From positions 4,197,529 through 4,261,528 of the forward strand of contig OX638132.1 in assembly GCA_951804985.1 (NCBI GenBank): a stretch of 64,000 nt of DNA, given 5' to 3'. This DNA is from Dryomyza anilis. Its lineage: Eukaryota; Arthropoda; Insecta; Diptera; Dryomyzidae. The first letter of the stretch is position 1. Each line of letters starts with the position of its first letter. Position numbers and translations under genes: made by a program. This document shows positions 11,231 through 22,892 of this stretch, piece by piece. Under the pieces are notes generated by a model, which saw only the letters and a program-made list of their open reading frames with translations, did not search any database and was not told the origin of the DNA.

Positions 11231-13139
11231 TGTACTTTTTCAGTTATTTACAAAATTAAAAATAAATATTTTCGTATTCAGTTTTATTCTATTACGAATG
11301 TTTTTACTAAAATTGCAATCGTACTGTTAAGCTCTTTTCACCCACTACTTATAACAACAACAAAAAATACAGTACTGTAGAAAAATAGTTTATCAAAAGA
11401 CCTTTCACGCAATTTATCTTTAAATTGTCAAGACTAATTTTAATATACGAATGAATGAAAATATTCCTATACGTTTTTTAGTTATTTGCAACTAAACTCG
11501 GAAAATTTTGATTTTATTTTTTATTCTAAAAGGGGCAGAATAGGGGCCTGAGTATGTAGTCAAAATCAGCAGCCAGGAATTATAGAGAACTGCTGTATGG
11601 AATGTCCATAGTGTAATTAATGTGAGAGGTTGCTGTGACAACTATTGTACTTTAAGAGAAACCAACAGCAATCAAATCAGCCTCAAGTGAATTTAATTAG
11701 TGGCTAATTAAAAGTACTACAAAATAATATTTCAAAGCTGGTAGAAGATATTTAATATATACGGGTCATTCGACACCAAATTGAGCAGTGGTTTAAATTC
11801 AGCCACTTCGATTTCAATTAAATTTTAATATAGAAATATTCAAGTGCAAAGAAATATGCAGTGATATTTCAATATTTACAAACATACAAAAACTACTTTT
11901 GGTTCAATTTTTATAATACTGAATTTTACAAACAAAAATGTGTAATGCATATCGCGCAATACCCTTAAACAGTTGCCCAAATTTAGTTAAAATAAAAGAG
12001 ATAAATTTAAAATTTAACTTTTTTTTGTCAATTTGGTGTGCATATCAAAAATATTGCAAATATTAAAAAATGAATTTCAAAAAAGCCGCAAAATATCATA
12101 TTTTAATTTATGCCAGTGGTAGAAATAATAAAAAAATTTAATCAATACCAGCAGCAGCCATCAATAGATGTCGCTCGCTGTGGGCAGTAGTTACCGCTGT
12201 CTGCACTCCGACTAATATTACCAACAAGTAGTAGTTTTTCAGTAACAATTGAATAAATTTTTTTTTTTTTTGTAATACATTTTTGTTTCACTGAAAGCAA
12301 TTTTTTGTCACAATCAACCAACCAACCGCTACAGTTGCATTTATTTATGCATCAATGGAGACAACTTTAGAAAAGTAGAAAAAAGCAGAAAAAAGGAGTA
12401 ACGTCAACCGTGTACAAGGACGATAACAAAAAAAAATACAATAATGCTGCACACAGTCGTCACACAAATAGCTGCAATACAAAGAAGTGTAGCGGCGATA
12501 TAAAAAGTTGGAAAATTTTGAAAAATGGAAAAATATATATTTTGCACTTGTTTTAGATGGCAGGATGACGAAGGATGAGTTGGAATAAACTACTGTTGGA
12601 TGGCACAACCGCAAAGTGAATACTTCTATGGTGTGAGGGAGACGGTGGCAATGTCATTGAGGCAATTGAGAAAATTGTTTTATTGAAAGATTTTGACGTT
12701 TATGCGTTTTCAATTTACAATTGAAAGTAGTAGTACAGGGACAAGTGAGAAAAAAAAGGAGGGAAAGAGCCACGTATAAAAGCTAAATGTTTTTTTTTTA
12801 TGTCAGAGGCAGACAATAGCACAATATAGTGTGGTATAAAGGCATAAAAAAGAGACATTGACAGAACGGTAGTTAGTTAAAGAAAAAAGTTCAGAAGCCT
12901 TGCATACTTTTAGGACAGACACAAATCTATAATGTTGCATACTTTAGGGTGAAATATAAAGAAAAAAATATATATATATATATTTATTCTGCAATTTAGA
13001 TTTTATCTCAGGTGAAGTCAAAATGTTGCTTTTCATTGGTTTGTGGCCACGATTGAAGTTTTTTCTTTACTAAACCTATTAAATAATTCATATAACAGAC
13101 TATTTTTACTAAAATTACATCAAACATTGCTTAAATTAC
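11231..13139. other. Unique AT-rich DNA, no gene seen
   Basis: No repeat family or gene supported. The 12130-12900 part is somewhat GC-richer, with an 89-codon minus frame (12345-12614) that shows no domain. A short (TA)n lies near 12967-12985. Confidence 0.5.
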
Positions 13140-13230
13140 GTTTCTCACTTTAACCCAGAATGTGTTACCCACTTTACCCCAGAATGTGTTTCCCACTTTA
13201 CCCCAGAATGTGTTTCCCACTATACCCCAA
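13140..13230 (+). repeat. 24-bp tandem repeat (CCCAGAATGTGTTTCCCACTTTAC)
   Basis: Three consecutive near-identical 24-bp units, preceded by a variant (TTTCTCACTTTAACCC). A related TCTCACTTTACCCC piece recurs near 13402. The C-rich character stands out from the AT-rich surroundings. Confidence 0.85.
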
Positions 13231-14149
13231 TATTGCTATTTGATCAAACCTTAGACCATTTAAGCAATGTTAAATTATTTGCAAAACACATTTTGATAGC
13301 AATTGACAACACTCAAAAAAACTACCAAAAACATGTTTTTTCCATTAAGAATTGCAAAAACATGTCAAAAAATTGCAATTACCCACATTAACCCATGTCT
13401 CACTTTACCCCAAACTCTCCTATCAAATTTAAAATACAAGAAAATGAAGTATTAAAAAATACGAATGGCGTCAATCTGTTGAATATTTTATAGCTTCTAT
13501 CAAAAATTGCAAAATTATGTTGCATATTTCTCATACCTTTCAAGTCAATATGGACTAATTTCAAAATGTTTTTTGTACACTTTTATAATAATAAAAATAA
13601 TTCAAAAATACTTTTGTAGAGCAGCCATAAAAGTATAATATAAATAATATATCCAGAAAAACATATGAAAAAGAAACCCTTGTCGCTGAAGACGTTCAAT
13701 GCCGCAATATTGCCTTGGCTTATTTCTTAAATTATGTTCTACGCTTTCGTTATTTGCATTGCAACAGCAATTGTTGCTGCAAAGTGTTGACTGAAGCATT
13801 ATAATCAATCTAAAATTTATAGAAGAAATATATACAAAATGCAGGACGACAACAAGATGAAGTAGTGCGTACAGTGAGAGCCACTATTATTATGTTTGCA
13901 AATATTGCCACATTTAGTCCTTGACTTCCAAGTAATTGAAAAAAATATAATAGTATTTTTCAATGACCAATCTACAATATATATATACTTACTAATATAG
14001 ACATTATTGTACAGATTTGGGTATTTAAATTTTTATACAAGTTGTATTTCAACAATTCAGTTTGAATTTTTACAATTTATATTTAAACGCATTCTCAACA
14101 TTTATGTTTTTTTTTTTTTTTCAAATATTTTTTTTATTTTAAAAAATTT
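13231..14149. other. AT-rich DNA, no gene seen
   Basis: No coding or RNA feature supported. The stretch 14105-14150 is T-rich. Confidence 0.5.
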
Positions 14150-14882
14150 TAATTTGTGTATTGCAGCATTTATCCTCTTCTAATAGCTAAGCCAGTTTTT
14201 AATTATATATTTGATATTATTTATAAATGTAGTAGCATGTTTCCGAAAACGAAACAACGAATCATATGAGCACTTGTTGCGGATTGCTTGCAAATAAGTG
14301 TGGATTCGTTAGCAAATTATTGTGAATTCTTACGTATTTTATAGTGTGTTCCTAAACCGATTAGCATGTACACAAACCCAGCACAAAATGTTTATGAATA
14401 TAATTCATATTGTTATGAACAGACAAAATTTGCTTCACTCTGCAAGCAATAAATCAAAGAGGATGAGATGCAAAATAATTCAGCGTACTAAACAATGTGA
14501 GAGACGAAAGATAATTCAACAAAAAATTTGAATTTCTGTATTGCAGAATTTATTCTCTTTTAATAACTAAGACTGTTTTTAATTATAAGCCTGATAATTA
14601 TTCATAAATGTAGCAGCATGTTTCCGAAAACGAAACAACGAATCATATGAGTACTTGTTGCGGATTGCTTGCAAATAAGTGTGGATTCGTTAGCAAATTA
14701 TTGTTTAGCATGTACACAAACCCAGCACAAAATGTTTATGAATATAATTCATATTGTTATGAACAGACAAAATTTGCTTCACTCTGCAAGCAATAAATCA
14801 AAGAGGATGAGATGCAAAATAATTCAGCGTACTAAACAATATGAGAGACGAAAGATAATTCAACGAACTGAGTTGTTAGATC
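14150..14882 (+). repeat. Tandem direct duplication, about 370 bp, two copies
   Basis: Copy one (about 14150-14528) and copy two (about 14529-14882) share long near-identical runs. Examples are CATGTTTCCGAAAACGAAAC, the GTTGCGGATTGCTTGCAAAT segment and the block from TTAGCATGTACACAAACC through GAGAGACGAAAGATAATTCA. Copy two lacks about 30 bp present in copy one (after GCAAATTATTG). Copy two runs directly into the HSE/TATA region, so the duplication lies immediately upstream of a promoter-like sequence. Confidence 0.9.
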
Positions 14883-14930
14883 AGCGCATTAAAACACATA
14901 AGTGCGAAAGAGATGCAAATAGCATACAGC

Positions 14931-14975
14931 ATTCTTGAAAAGTGTAGAAGCTTCTCGAAATGTGTCGAAGCGAAG
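14931..14975 (+). promoter_or_regulatory. Heat-shock element cluster
   Basis: Read in 5-bp steps from 14931 the units are ATTCT, TGAAA, AGTGT, AGAAG, CTTCT, CGAAA, TGTGT, CGAAG, CGAAG. Seven of the nine match nGAAn or nTTCn, and six of those also fall in the correct alternating register. The block 14946-14960 is a perfect three-unit HSE. HSF binds such arrays as a trimer. The cluster ends about 15 bp before a TATA-like box, a spacing that would suit heat-inducible promoters. Occupancy is inference. Confidence 0.6.
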
Positions 14976-14987
14976 ATGTAAGGCGCG

Positions 14988-14997
14988 CATATAAGTG
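14988..14997 (+). promoter_or_regulatory. TATA-like box (GCATATAAGT)
   Basis: CATATAAG lies in a GC-rich context (GGCGCGCATATAAGTGCGCC) just downstream of the HSE cluster. A weak initiator-like TTTAGT about 30 bp downstream (around 15023) would be the start site. The flanking GGCGC/GCGCC is also a short palindrome. Confidence 0.4.
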
Positions 14998-15170
14998 CGC
15001 CGCATTTGATACGCAGCTCTTTAGTAGTGATTGGAAATTGGTCGAGTACATTTCTTGTGCGATCAATATCAAGTTTAATAGTGGACATGCAGCAGTTGTT
15101 AGAATTTGTAATTAGTACAGTTGTCAGTTACATTGAATTAATAAAGTTGAGTGTTGTAAATAAAACCAAA

Positions 15171-15494
15171 CAAAAATATGTTTTTATTTTGTACATAATA
15201 TGTAGAGATACAAACGATAATGTATTTTTAAATGAAGGGTTTAAGTTTTCTAAAAGTCATTATTTAATTTTTATGATTTTTTTATTATTATAATTGTTAT
15301 TGTAAATATATTTTTACTTACATATGAAGAAAATTTTTAAATGTTAACATACCTGAAACGAAAAACAACCAAGAATTAATTAATTAAATTTTTGCAGTCA
15401 AAGTGAATATGCTTAATTAGATTATTAGAATGTATATCAAATATCAATTGAATAATTAGACTATTTATTGTATACCGAAAAAATCACTACAAAT
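15171..15494. other. AT-rich DNA, nothing recognised
   Basis: It follows the promoter-like block. An open frame continues from it to 15293 but has no recognisable domain. Confidence 0.4.
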
Positions 15495-15745
15495 TATACT
15501 ACATTTATGTCTTTGTTGCAAAAAAAAATCAGTTCTACTTTTTTTTGTTAGTTTTTTGTTAGTTTTTAATAAATACATTTGTATTTATTTGAATTATTTT
15601 GCTACATAATGTTTTAGAAAAATCATTTTCTACATATTGCAGAAAAGGTATTCTGTTTTTATTTTTTAGTTTTATTTAAATTATTTAAAGTTCGTGGACA
15701 CACAACAAACGTATTTCAAAAGAAGGTTAGGTCACATGTGGAATT
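15495..15745 (+). repeat. ACTACAT-rich dispersed repeat, plus copy
   Basis: It shares with 25690-25895, in the same order, TACATTTATGTCTTTGTT, ACATTTGTATTTATTT, a CTACAYAATG-like motif, TTCTACATATTG, a T-rich run, TTCGTGG and ACGAACGTATT-like sequence. No TIR or coding region was seen, so the class is unknown. A diverged interspersed repeat. Confidence 0.55.
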
Positions 15746-15831
15746 TTGAATTGGGGATAGTCTGATAGCTGATGTAAGGAAGTTATTAAGATTTATGACA
15801 GTTGTAGTCGGATTTAGGATGTGACGCTGAT

Positions 15832-15945
15832 CACGAAATATGCTTTTTCCATAACAGCCACGTCTCCTTCTGGGTGTAACAAACGAATTAACAAAGTACC
15901 CTATATCCTTTCACTTTTAGTGTAGAGAATAAAAAGAGTATAAAA
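15832..15945 (-). mobile_element. DINE-1-like 5' fragment, minus strand
   Basis: The reverse complement gives CTACACTAAAAGTGAAAGGATAT, a diverged middle, then GTTTGTTACACCCAGAAGG. This is the first ~100 bp of the DINE-1-like element only. It is truncated before the core. Confidence 0.65.
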
Positions 15946-17553
15946 AGACAGAAAAGCGAAGATGGCTGCCTGTAGGCAAGAAAATGCCAAAGAAAATTGC
16001 TTTACGGCAGAACTACAAATAACGTCGCATGGTACACGACAAGGACCAGTGAAAAAAAGACCGAAGTAGGTGAGATTATGGGGAATAATGGAGCTGCCAA
16101 AAGCGGAAAGTAGTAAAATGCGGTTGTGTAAAGGGAGCTACTGATGCTATTCGACACAACCAGGCTGGACATGAATGAAATTGATATTTTATGTGTAAAG
16201 GACTTTGGCCGAAAATGAAGAAAATGCATTGAAGGCAGGCAGATTGCAGGCACTGGCTATAGGTGTAGGAAAAATAGTTTTCGAAGATGAAATAAGAAAG
16301 AGAAAGTATAGAATTTAAAAGGAAATTAATAAAAATGGGAAAATGCTAGAAAATTCTAAAAAAAAGCGAATGTAACAAGTATTTCGATGCATTGGCCATG
16401 TTGCAAAAGCATGCCAGACATTCGTTGAATATACCACGCGTGCCAATGCCTAACAAGAGTATCTATTAGATACGCAATAGTGTTGTAGGGGGAACTATCT
16501 TTGGCAAGAGTTACAATGCGCTGCTGTGCTCTGCGAACATGACTGAAGCGAAGCCAGACGAGGATACAAAAAAAATAACATAAAAATAGTTAAGTGTATC
16601 TGTAGAGTACGACGACACGTTAGTAAATGTATCTGCAAGTACGCAGTTAGATGCACATGCGATGATGGGTGTAGCGCGGGAAATGCATTTTTTCATTGGT
16701 TTTTAAATTTTCAGAATGCTGTATATTTCTTGTATGTTACTTTTTTGGTACAAACAATTTTAACGCAATTTTATATATTTTTTTTTCACTCGACAGATAC
16801 AGAGATTTTTTACATTTGAAATCAAGTTTAGTCGAGTAGTTTTTTAGGCATTCATCCAGCAGCGCTACGAGCAGCGACCAAGCGTGAATAGCAGCGGCTT
16901 TATTTAAGTGGAGATTTAAAGGGTGCACTGAGTGGAGGAGTAGGAGGTATGCGGCAATAGGACGACCGTATAAACGGACTTTCGTTTGGCTGGCTCTGTA
17001 CGCACGGGCGGATGAATAGATAGATGGATAGATAGATAGACATGTGAGTTTATCTGTTAGATAGAATTTTATGTATACGTGGTAGAACGTTGGTTGGATA
17101 GGTTGGTTAGATGCCATGTTTAGTCGAGTTGAATGCAATTTGTTTGCCGAGTGCTGTTCACAAGTGTCGACTGCCGACCAAACGACCGACAGACAGTGGG
17201 ACAGACTGTGGGACAGACTGTTGGCGTGTAGCACACACGTTGTAGTATTTTTTGTTTGTTGCTTTTGTTGTGACTGCATTCGTTGCTGTGTTGCAAAAAT
17301 AAATCATTTCGCATTGGTGGCTGGCTGACAGACTGGCTGGCGGGCATTGCGCGCATGTGGAAAACTCAAGTGGAAATGATGTAGCATCGCCGAGTGCTTC
17401 CCAGCGGCGACAGTTATGAAGAGTAATTTAAATTTAAAAGGATTCATTAGTGCTACGTACAACGCAGCGTAGGCGGCCCTTGCAACTTAATGAACTTTTC
17501 ATCTAAGTGGGTTTAAAAATGTATTTTGTCGAAATGTTATTTATTGATTTAGA
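15946..17553. other. GC-balanced unique DNA upstream of the 7-bp array
   Basis: No gene can be supported. A 180-codon minus frame (16737-17279) runs through simple repeats, including GATA/GATG tetramers near 17010-17040 and GACAGACTG repeats near 17190-17220. It has no recognisable domain and lacks typical exon features. The composition is richer in G+C than most of the window and could be conserved non-coding DNA. Confidence 0.45.
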
Positions 17554-20324
17554 TGTACAATATACAATATGCAATATGCAATATACAATATACAATATAC
17601 AATATACAATATACAATATGCAATATACAATATACAATATACAATATACAATATACAATATACAATATACAATATACAATATACAATATACAATATACAA
17701 TATACAATATACAATATACAATATACAATATACAATATACAATATACAATATACAATATACAATATACAATATACAATATACAATATACAATATACAATA
17801 TACAATATACAATATACAATATACAATATACAATATACAATATACAATATACAATATACAATATACAATATACAATATACAATATACAATATACAATATA
17901 CAATATACAATATACAATATACAATATACAATATACAATATACAATATACAATATACAATATACAATATACAATATACAATATACAATATACAATATACA
18001 ATATACAATATACAATATACAATATACAATATACAATATACAATATACAATATACAATATACAATATACAATATACAATATACAATATACAATATACAAT
18101 ATACAATATACAATATACAATATACAATATACAATATACAATATACAATATACAATATACAATATACAATATACAATATACAATATACAATATACAATAT
18201 ACAATATACAATATACAATATACAATATACAATATACAATATACAATATACAATATACAATATACAATATACAATATACAATATACAATATACAATATAC
18301 AATATACAATATACAATATACAATATACAATATACAATATACAATATACAATATACAATATACAATATACAATATACAATATACAATATACAATATACAA
18401 TATACAATATACAATATACAATATACAATATACAATATACAATATACAATATACAATATACAATATACAATATACAATATACAATATACAATATACAATA
18501 TACAATATACAATATACAATATACAATATACAATATACAATATACAATATACAATATACAATATACAATATACAATATACAATATACAATATACAATATA
18601 CAATATACAATATACAATATACAATATACAATATACAATATACAATATACAATATACAATATACAATATACAATATACAATATACAATATACAATATACA
18701 ATATACAATATACAATATACAATATACAATATACAATATACAATATACAATATACAATATACAATATACAATATACAATATACAATATACAATATACAAT
18801 ATACAATATACAATATACAATATACAATATACAATATACAATATACAATATACAATATACAATATACAATATACAATATACAATATACAATATACAATAT
18901 ACAATATACAATATACAATATACAATATACAATATACAATATACAATATACAATATACAATATACAATATACAATATACAATATACAATATACAATATAC
19001 AATATACAATATACAATATACAATATACAATATACAATATACAATATACAATATACAATATACAATATACAATATACAATATACAATATACAATATACAA
19101 TATACAATATACAATATACAATATACAATATACAATATACAATATACAATATACAATATACAATATACAATATACAATATACAATATACAATATACAATA
19201 TACAATATACAATATACAATATACAATATACAATATACAATATACAATATACAATATACAATATACAATATACAATATACAATATACAATATACAATATA
19301 CAATATACAATATACAATATACAATATACAATATACAATATACAATATACAATATACAATATACAATATACAATATACAATATACAATATACAATATACA
19401 ATATACAATATACAATATACAATATACAATATACAATATACAATATACAATATACAATATACAATATACAATATACAATATACAATATACAATATACAAT
19501 ATACAATATACAATATACAATATACAATATACAATATACAATATACAATATACAATATACAATATACAATATACAATATACAATATACAATATACAATAT
19601 ACAATATACAATATACAATATACAATATACAATATACAATATACAATATACAATATACAATATACAATATACAATATACAATATACAATATACAATATAC
19701 AATATACAATATACAATATACAATATACAATATACAATATACAATATACAATATACAATATACAATATACAATATACAATATACAATATACAATATACAA
19801 TATACAATATACAATATACAATATACAATATACAATATACAATATACAATATACAATATACAATATACAATATACAATATACAATATACAATATACAATA
19901 TACAATATACAATATACAATATACAATATACAATATACAATATACAATATACAATATACAATATACAATATACAATATACAATATACAATATACAATATA
20001 CAATATACAATATACAATATACAATATACAATATACAATATACAATATACAATATACAATATACAATATACAATATACAATATACAATATACAATATACA
20101 ATATACAATATACAATATACAATATACAATATACAATATACAATATACAATATACAATATACAATATACAATATACAATATACAATATACAATATACAAT
20201 ATACAATATACAATATACAATATACAATATACAATATACAATATACAATATACAATAACCAATATACAATATACAATATACAATATACAATATACAATAT
20301 ACAATATACAATTATACAATATAC
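17554..20324. repeat. 2.77-kb heptanucleotide satellite (ATACAAT)n
   Basis: About 396 tandem copies of a 7-bp unit, ATACAAT on the plus strand. From about 17625 to 20252 I see no deviation at all. Variants occur only at the edges: three TGCAATAT units within the first 75 bp, and AATAACCAATAT (about 20253) and ACAATTATACAAT (about 20308) near the right end. The unit has no stop triplet on either strand, and 7 is coprime to 3. All six frames therefore stay open for 900 or more codons and read as YTIYNIQ or CILYIVY heptads. These are not genes. The true length may differ from the assembled length. Confidence 0.98.
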
Positions 20325-21785
20325 TGAAAACAATTATAAAATAAAAACAAAAATCATTTTAAAAATGGTCAATTAATGAAATATAAATGAGCAAACTTAT
20401 ATTATTTGTCATTTTAAAATATTATTGTTAACATTATTAATTTCACAATCGAAATTGTTGAATTTTAAAAACATTAGTTTACTTAATAAGCTAAAAAAAT
20501 ATTTGATATTTAAATTCATTGCAATATTCATTGCAAAAACAAAAATATATTTTGTATTTATGCAAACGTAAATAAACTCAATAGAATTGCAGCACATGAA
20601 ACACGACAATTTAATTACAAAATTTAATTAAAACACAATCGTTTGCAATCAATACAATACTATGCAGCAGCAGACACACTGCAACACTAAGCCGTCTGTT
20701 CTGTTTCGTCCTTCACGAGCTGGCTGATAAACTCCCAGGATTGTCAGCCACTACATTTGACAACTAAAAGTGCGGCACACAACCGCAACAATAAAAACTA
20801 CAAAAACAACGAGAAAAATACAACAAATACTACACAAAAACCTGAACACAACACAACCGGTCATAAACCACGAGGCAGCGGTACACATACAATTTGTTTG
20901 TCAGTCAATAAATGAAAATTTTTAATTTCTCAAAAACGCAAATCAACGTCAACAGGCCACCGGAGCTTTCAGCAGCTTTGCTGGCAGATTCCACCACCCT
21001 ATGCCGTCGGTCGAATTCTGATCAATACTTTTAAAATCCTCGTGACTTTTGAGGGTTTCAAATGGAGCTGAAAACCCAATTCATTGCGTTTGCAATTGAG
21101 AGCCTCTTTGCAAAAATGAAGCCAATACTACTCTCCAGAGTGAAATTGAAGCCGTACCCGTGGAGCATCAGTCAGCAGAATCAGCAGCAGTAGTACGACC
21201 AACCGACCACCGCCAGAACATAATTGATCCCATTGATGACAAATTCCATTGATGGCCCCGCCGCCATCCTGCCGAAGCAGGGTAGGACCTGCAGCAATGA
21301 GCGACAACAATACAAATATCAGGCAAGCAGAAATACTTAAATTGGCTTTTGTTGGGCGTTTATTTGTTTGCGTTTTTGGTTCAACTGAAAGGAATGAAAT
21401 CGAGTACGAGATGAATTGAATTGAATGCAGTTGTATTTGTGGAGTTTTAAAAAAAATGTTTTAGGTTCGATGTATTTCAGTCAGGCGGCTTTTGGCTGAC
21501 TGAAGAAGGTCACTGAGCAACAAAGTGTGCAATTGTTTGTGACAGCTTTGATGTATTTATAGAGGCTTCTAAAAAGTGGGTCGAGGTGAATGGTGTTGGA
21601 AGAAGTGTTGTATGTATAAAATAAGGTTAAGATAGTTGGAAAAATAGAGAAAAAAGTTTTTACGAGTTAACATAGGCTGATACTTTTTTGAAAATAAAAA
21701 AAAAATTATTTACATTTTTATTTTTTTTCAAATTACGAAAAAAAAATTTTGGTTTGAAAAAAAATAAAAAATAATTTAGTAAAAA
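20325..21785. other. Unique DNA, no gene seen
   Basis: AT-rich to about 20640, then a GC-richer block 20640-21340 with CAG/CAA-rich stretches but no supported gene. Nothing else recognised. Confidence 0.5.
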
Positions 21786-22125
21786 AAAACTTGACAAAAT
21801 CTCTACAAATACCCAAGATACAAAATAAATAAAAAAAATAACTGAAAAATGATTTAATTGATTTGAAAACGTAAGTTGTCGTTATGACATAATATACCCC
21901 ATAATTGACACTGGCAGGCATTATTCTATTTGAATGAAATTTCCAAAAGAAATTGAATAATACCATAAAATGTATACTTTCATTTGAAAGCTTGACAAAA
22001 ACTCTGCAAATACGCAAAATTTGTGTTATCTAACTTAACCACGTAATAAATGTCAAATCATTGAAATAGAGAGTTAATTTATATTCGAAAAACGAAGGCC
22101 GTTCTGACCTGGAATACCCCATTTA
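21786..22125 (+). repeat. Two-copy tandem repeat, about 195 bp
   Basis: Copy one contains AAACTTGACAAAATCTCTAC and, about 85 bp on, a GAAAACG...CGTTATGACATAATATACCCC segment. Copy two (from about 21990) repeats the order as GCTTGACAAAAACTCTGCAA and GAAAAACG...CGTTCTGACCTGGAATACCCC. The copies are clearly diverged. Function unknown. Confidence 0.65.
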
Positions 22126-22751
22126 TGAAAAATATTTATAATGCATGCAAAATGTTACATTATGTCAAACTGATATCTACCATTTTAAATTACAATGCTT
22201 ATTTCTTGTAACCAAAGTGAATAAATTATTATTACATTTTTCCGTCATGATTTTTGGCCTCACGGGAAAACGATCCATCGGAAGGACTTTTATTTGTTAA
22301 GTAGATGCACACATCAATCTTTTATAATTTATTTTAAAACAATAAAAACATTGTGCATTTGTTCCCCAAGGTGCAAGACACTTGATGGATAGTCAATGAA
22401 TCGAATAATAAAATAAAATTTCAAAATAACAAACAAAGAAAAATCCATAATAAATAAAACAAAAAGGAAACAGTTATTAAATACACACAAATCGGTTAGG
22501 GAATTTGAAAATTGCATTTCATATTTGATAACAATTGAAAAACTAGAACAGATTCATCAATAAAAGACGCAGTAGATAAGGAAAATATATCGACAAGGGA
22601 TGGTAAATATATCGACAAAGGATAGAACAAAAGCACATTCAGGAAAATTACAATTATTACTTTGAGTAATATAATAATAATTATAATTATTATAATAATA
22701 ATTATAATAATAATAAAAATAATAACAAATTATTTATATAATATATATTTT
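22126..22751. other. AT-rich DNA with an AAT/ATT microsatellite
   Basis: Nothing coding. A run of ATAATAATTATAATTATTAT-like trinucleotides lies at about 22672-22730, immediately upstream of the SINE. Confidence 0.55.
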
Positions 22752-22890
22752 TATAGTATTGGACTGCGAGCCGAAAGGTCCTCGGTTCAAGCCTGGACTG
22801 GGGCTAACAACATCTTTTCATAGAAACATTTTTCTATACCGCGCTACCTATCGGCAGTAAATGGCAAACCTACGAGAGTTTTTTATTTTT
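22752..22890 (+). mobile_element. tRNA-derived SINE, plus strand
   Basis: A degenerate tRNA-like head (TATTGGACTGCGAGCCGAAAGG) is followed by a clear B box (GGTTCAAGCC at about 22784). The unique body reads AACAACATCTTTTCATAGAA, then CATTTTTCTATACCGCGCTACC and GGCAGTAAATGGCAAACC. The body is shared with the copies at 50.3 kb and 56.0 kb (minus), so this is a family and not a tRNA gene. The A-box side is eroded into the AT microsatellite. Confidence 0.75.
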
Positions 22891-22892
22891 AA

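Larger units (their letters stand above)
14150..15170 (+). mobile_element. Possible solo LTR of a retrotransposon
   Basis: The segment has a promoter-like order: two large upstream direct repeats, a heat-shock-element cluster at about 14931-14975, a TATA-like box at about 14989-14996, and AATAAA-type signals about 130-150 bp downstream (ATTAATAAAGTTG near 15139 and GTAAATAAAACC near 15158). Duplicated enhancer, TATA and a nearby poly(A) signal is how U3-R of an LTR is laid out. No TG...CA ends, flanking duplication, primer-binding site or internal domain was found. An alternative is the 5' end of a host heat-inducible transcript. Confidence is low. Confidence 0.3.

Noticed and set aside
16737..17279. 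180-codon minus frame
   Set aside because: It runs through GATA-type and GACAGACTG simple repeats, has no recognisable domain and overlaps two other frames of similar quality.
17503..20376. Six open frames of 900-945 codons
   Set aside because: They are readings of a 7-bp repeat that has no stop triplet. The peptides are pure heptads and the frames exist on both strands equally.
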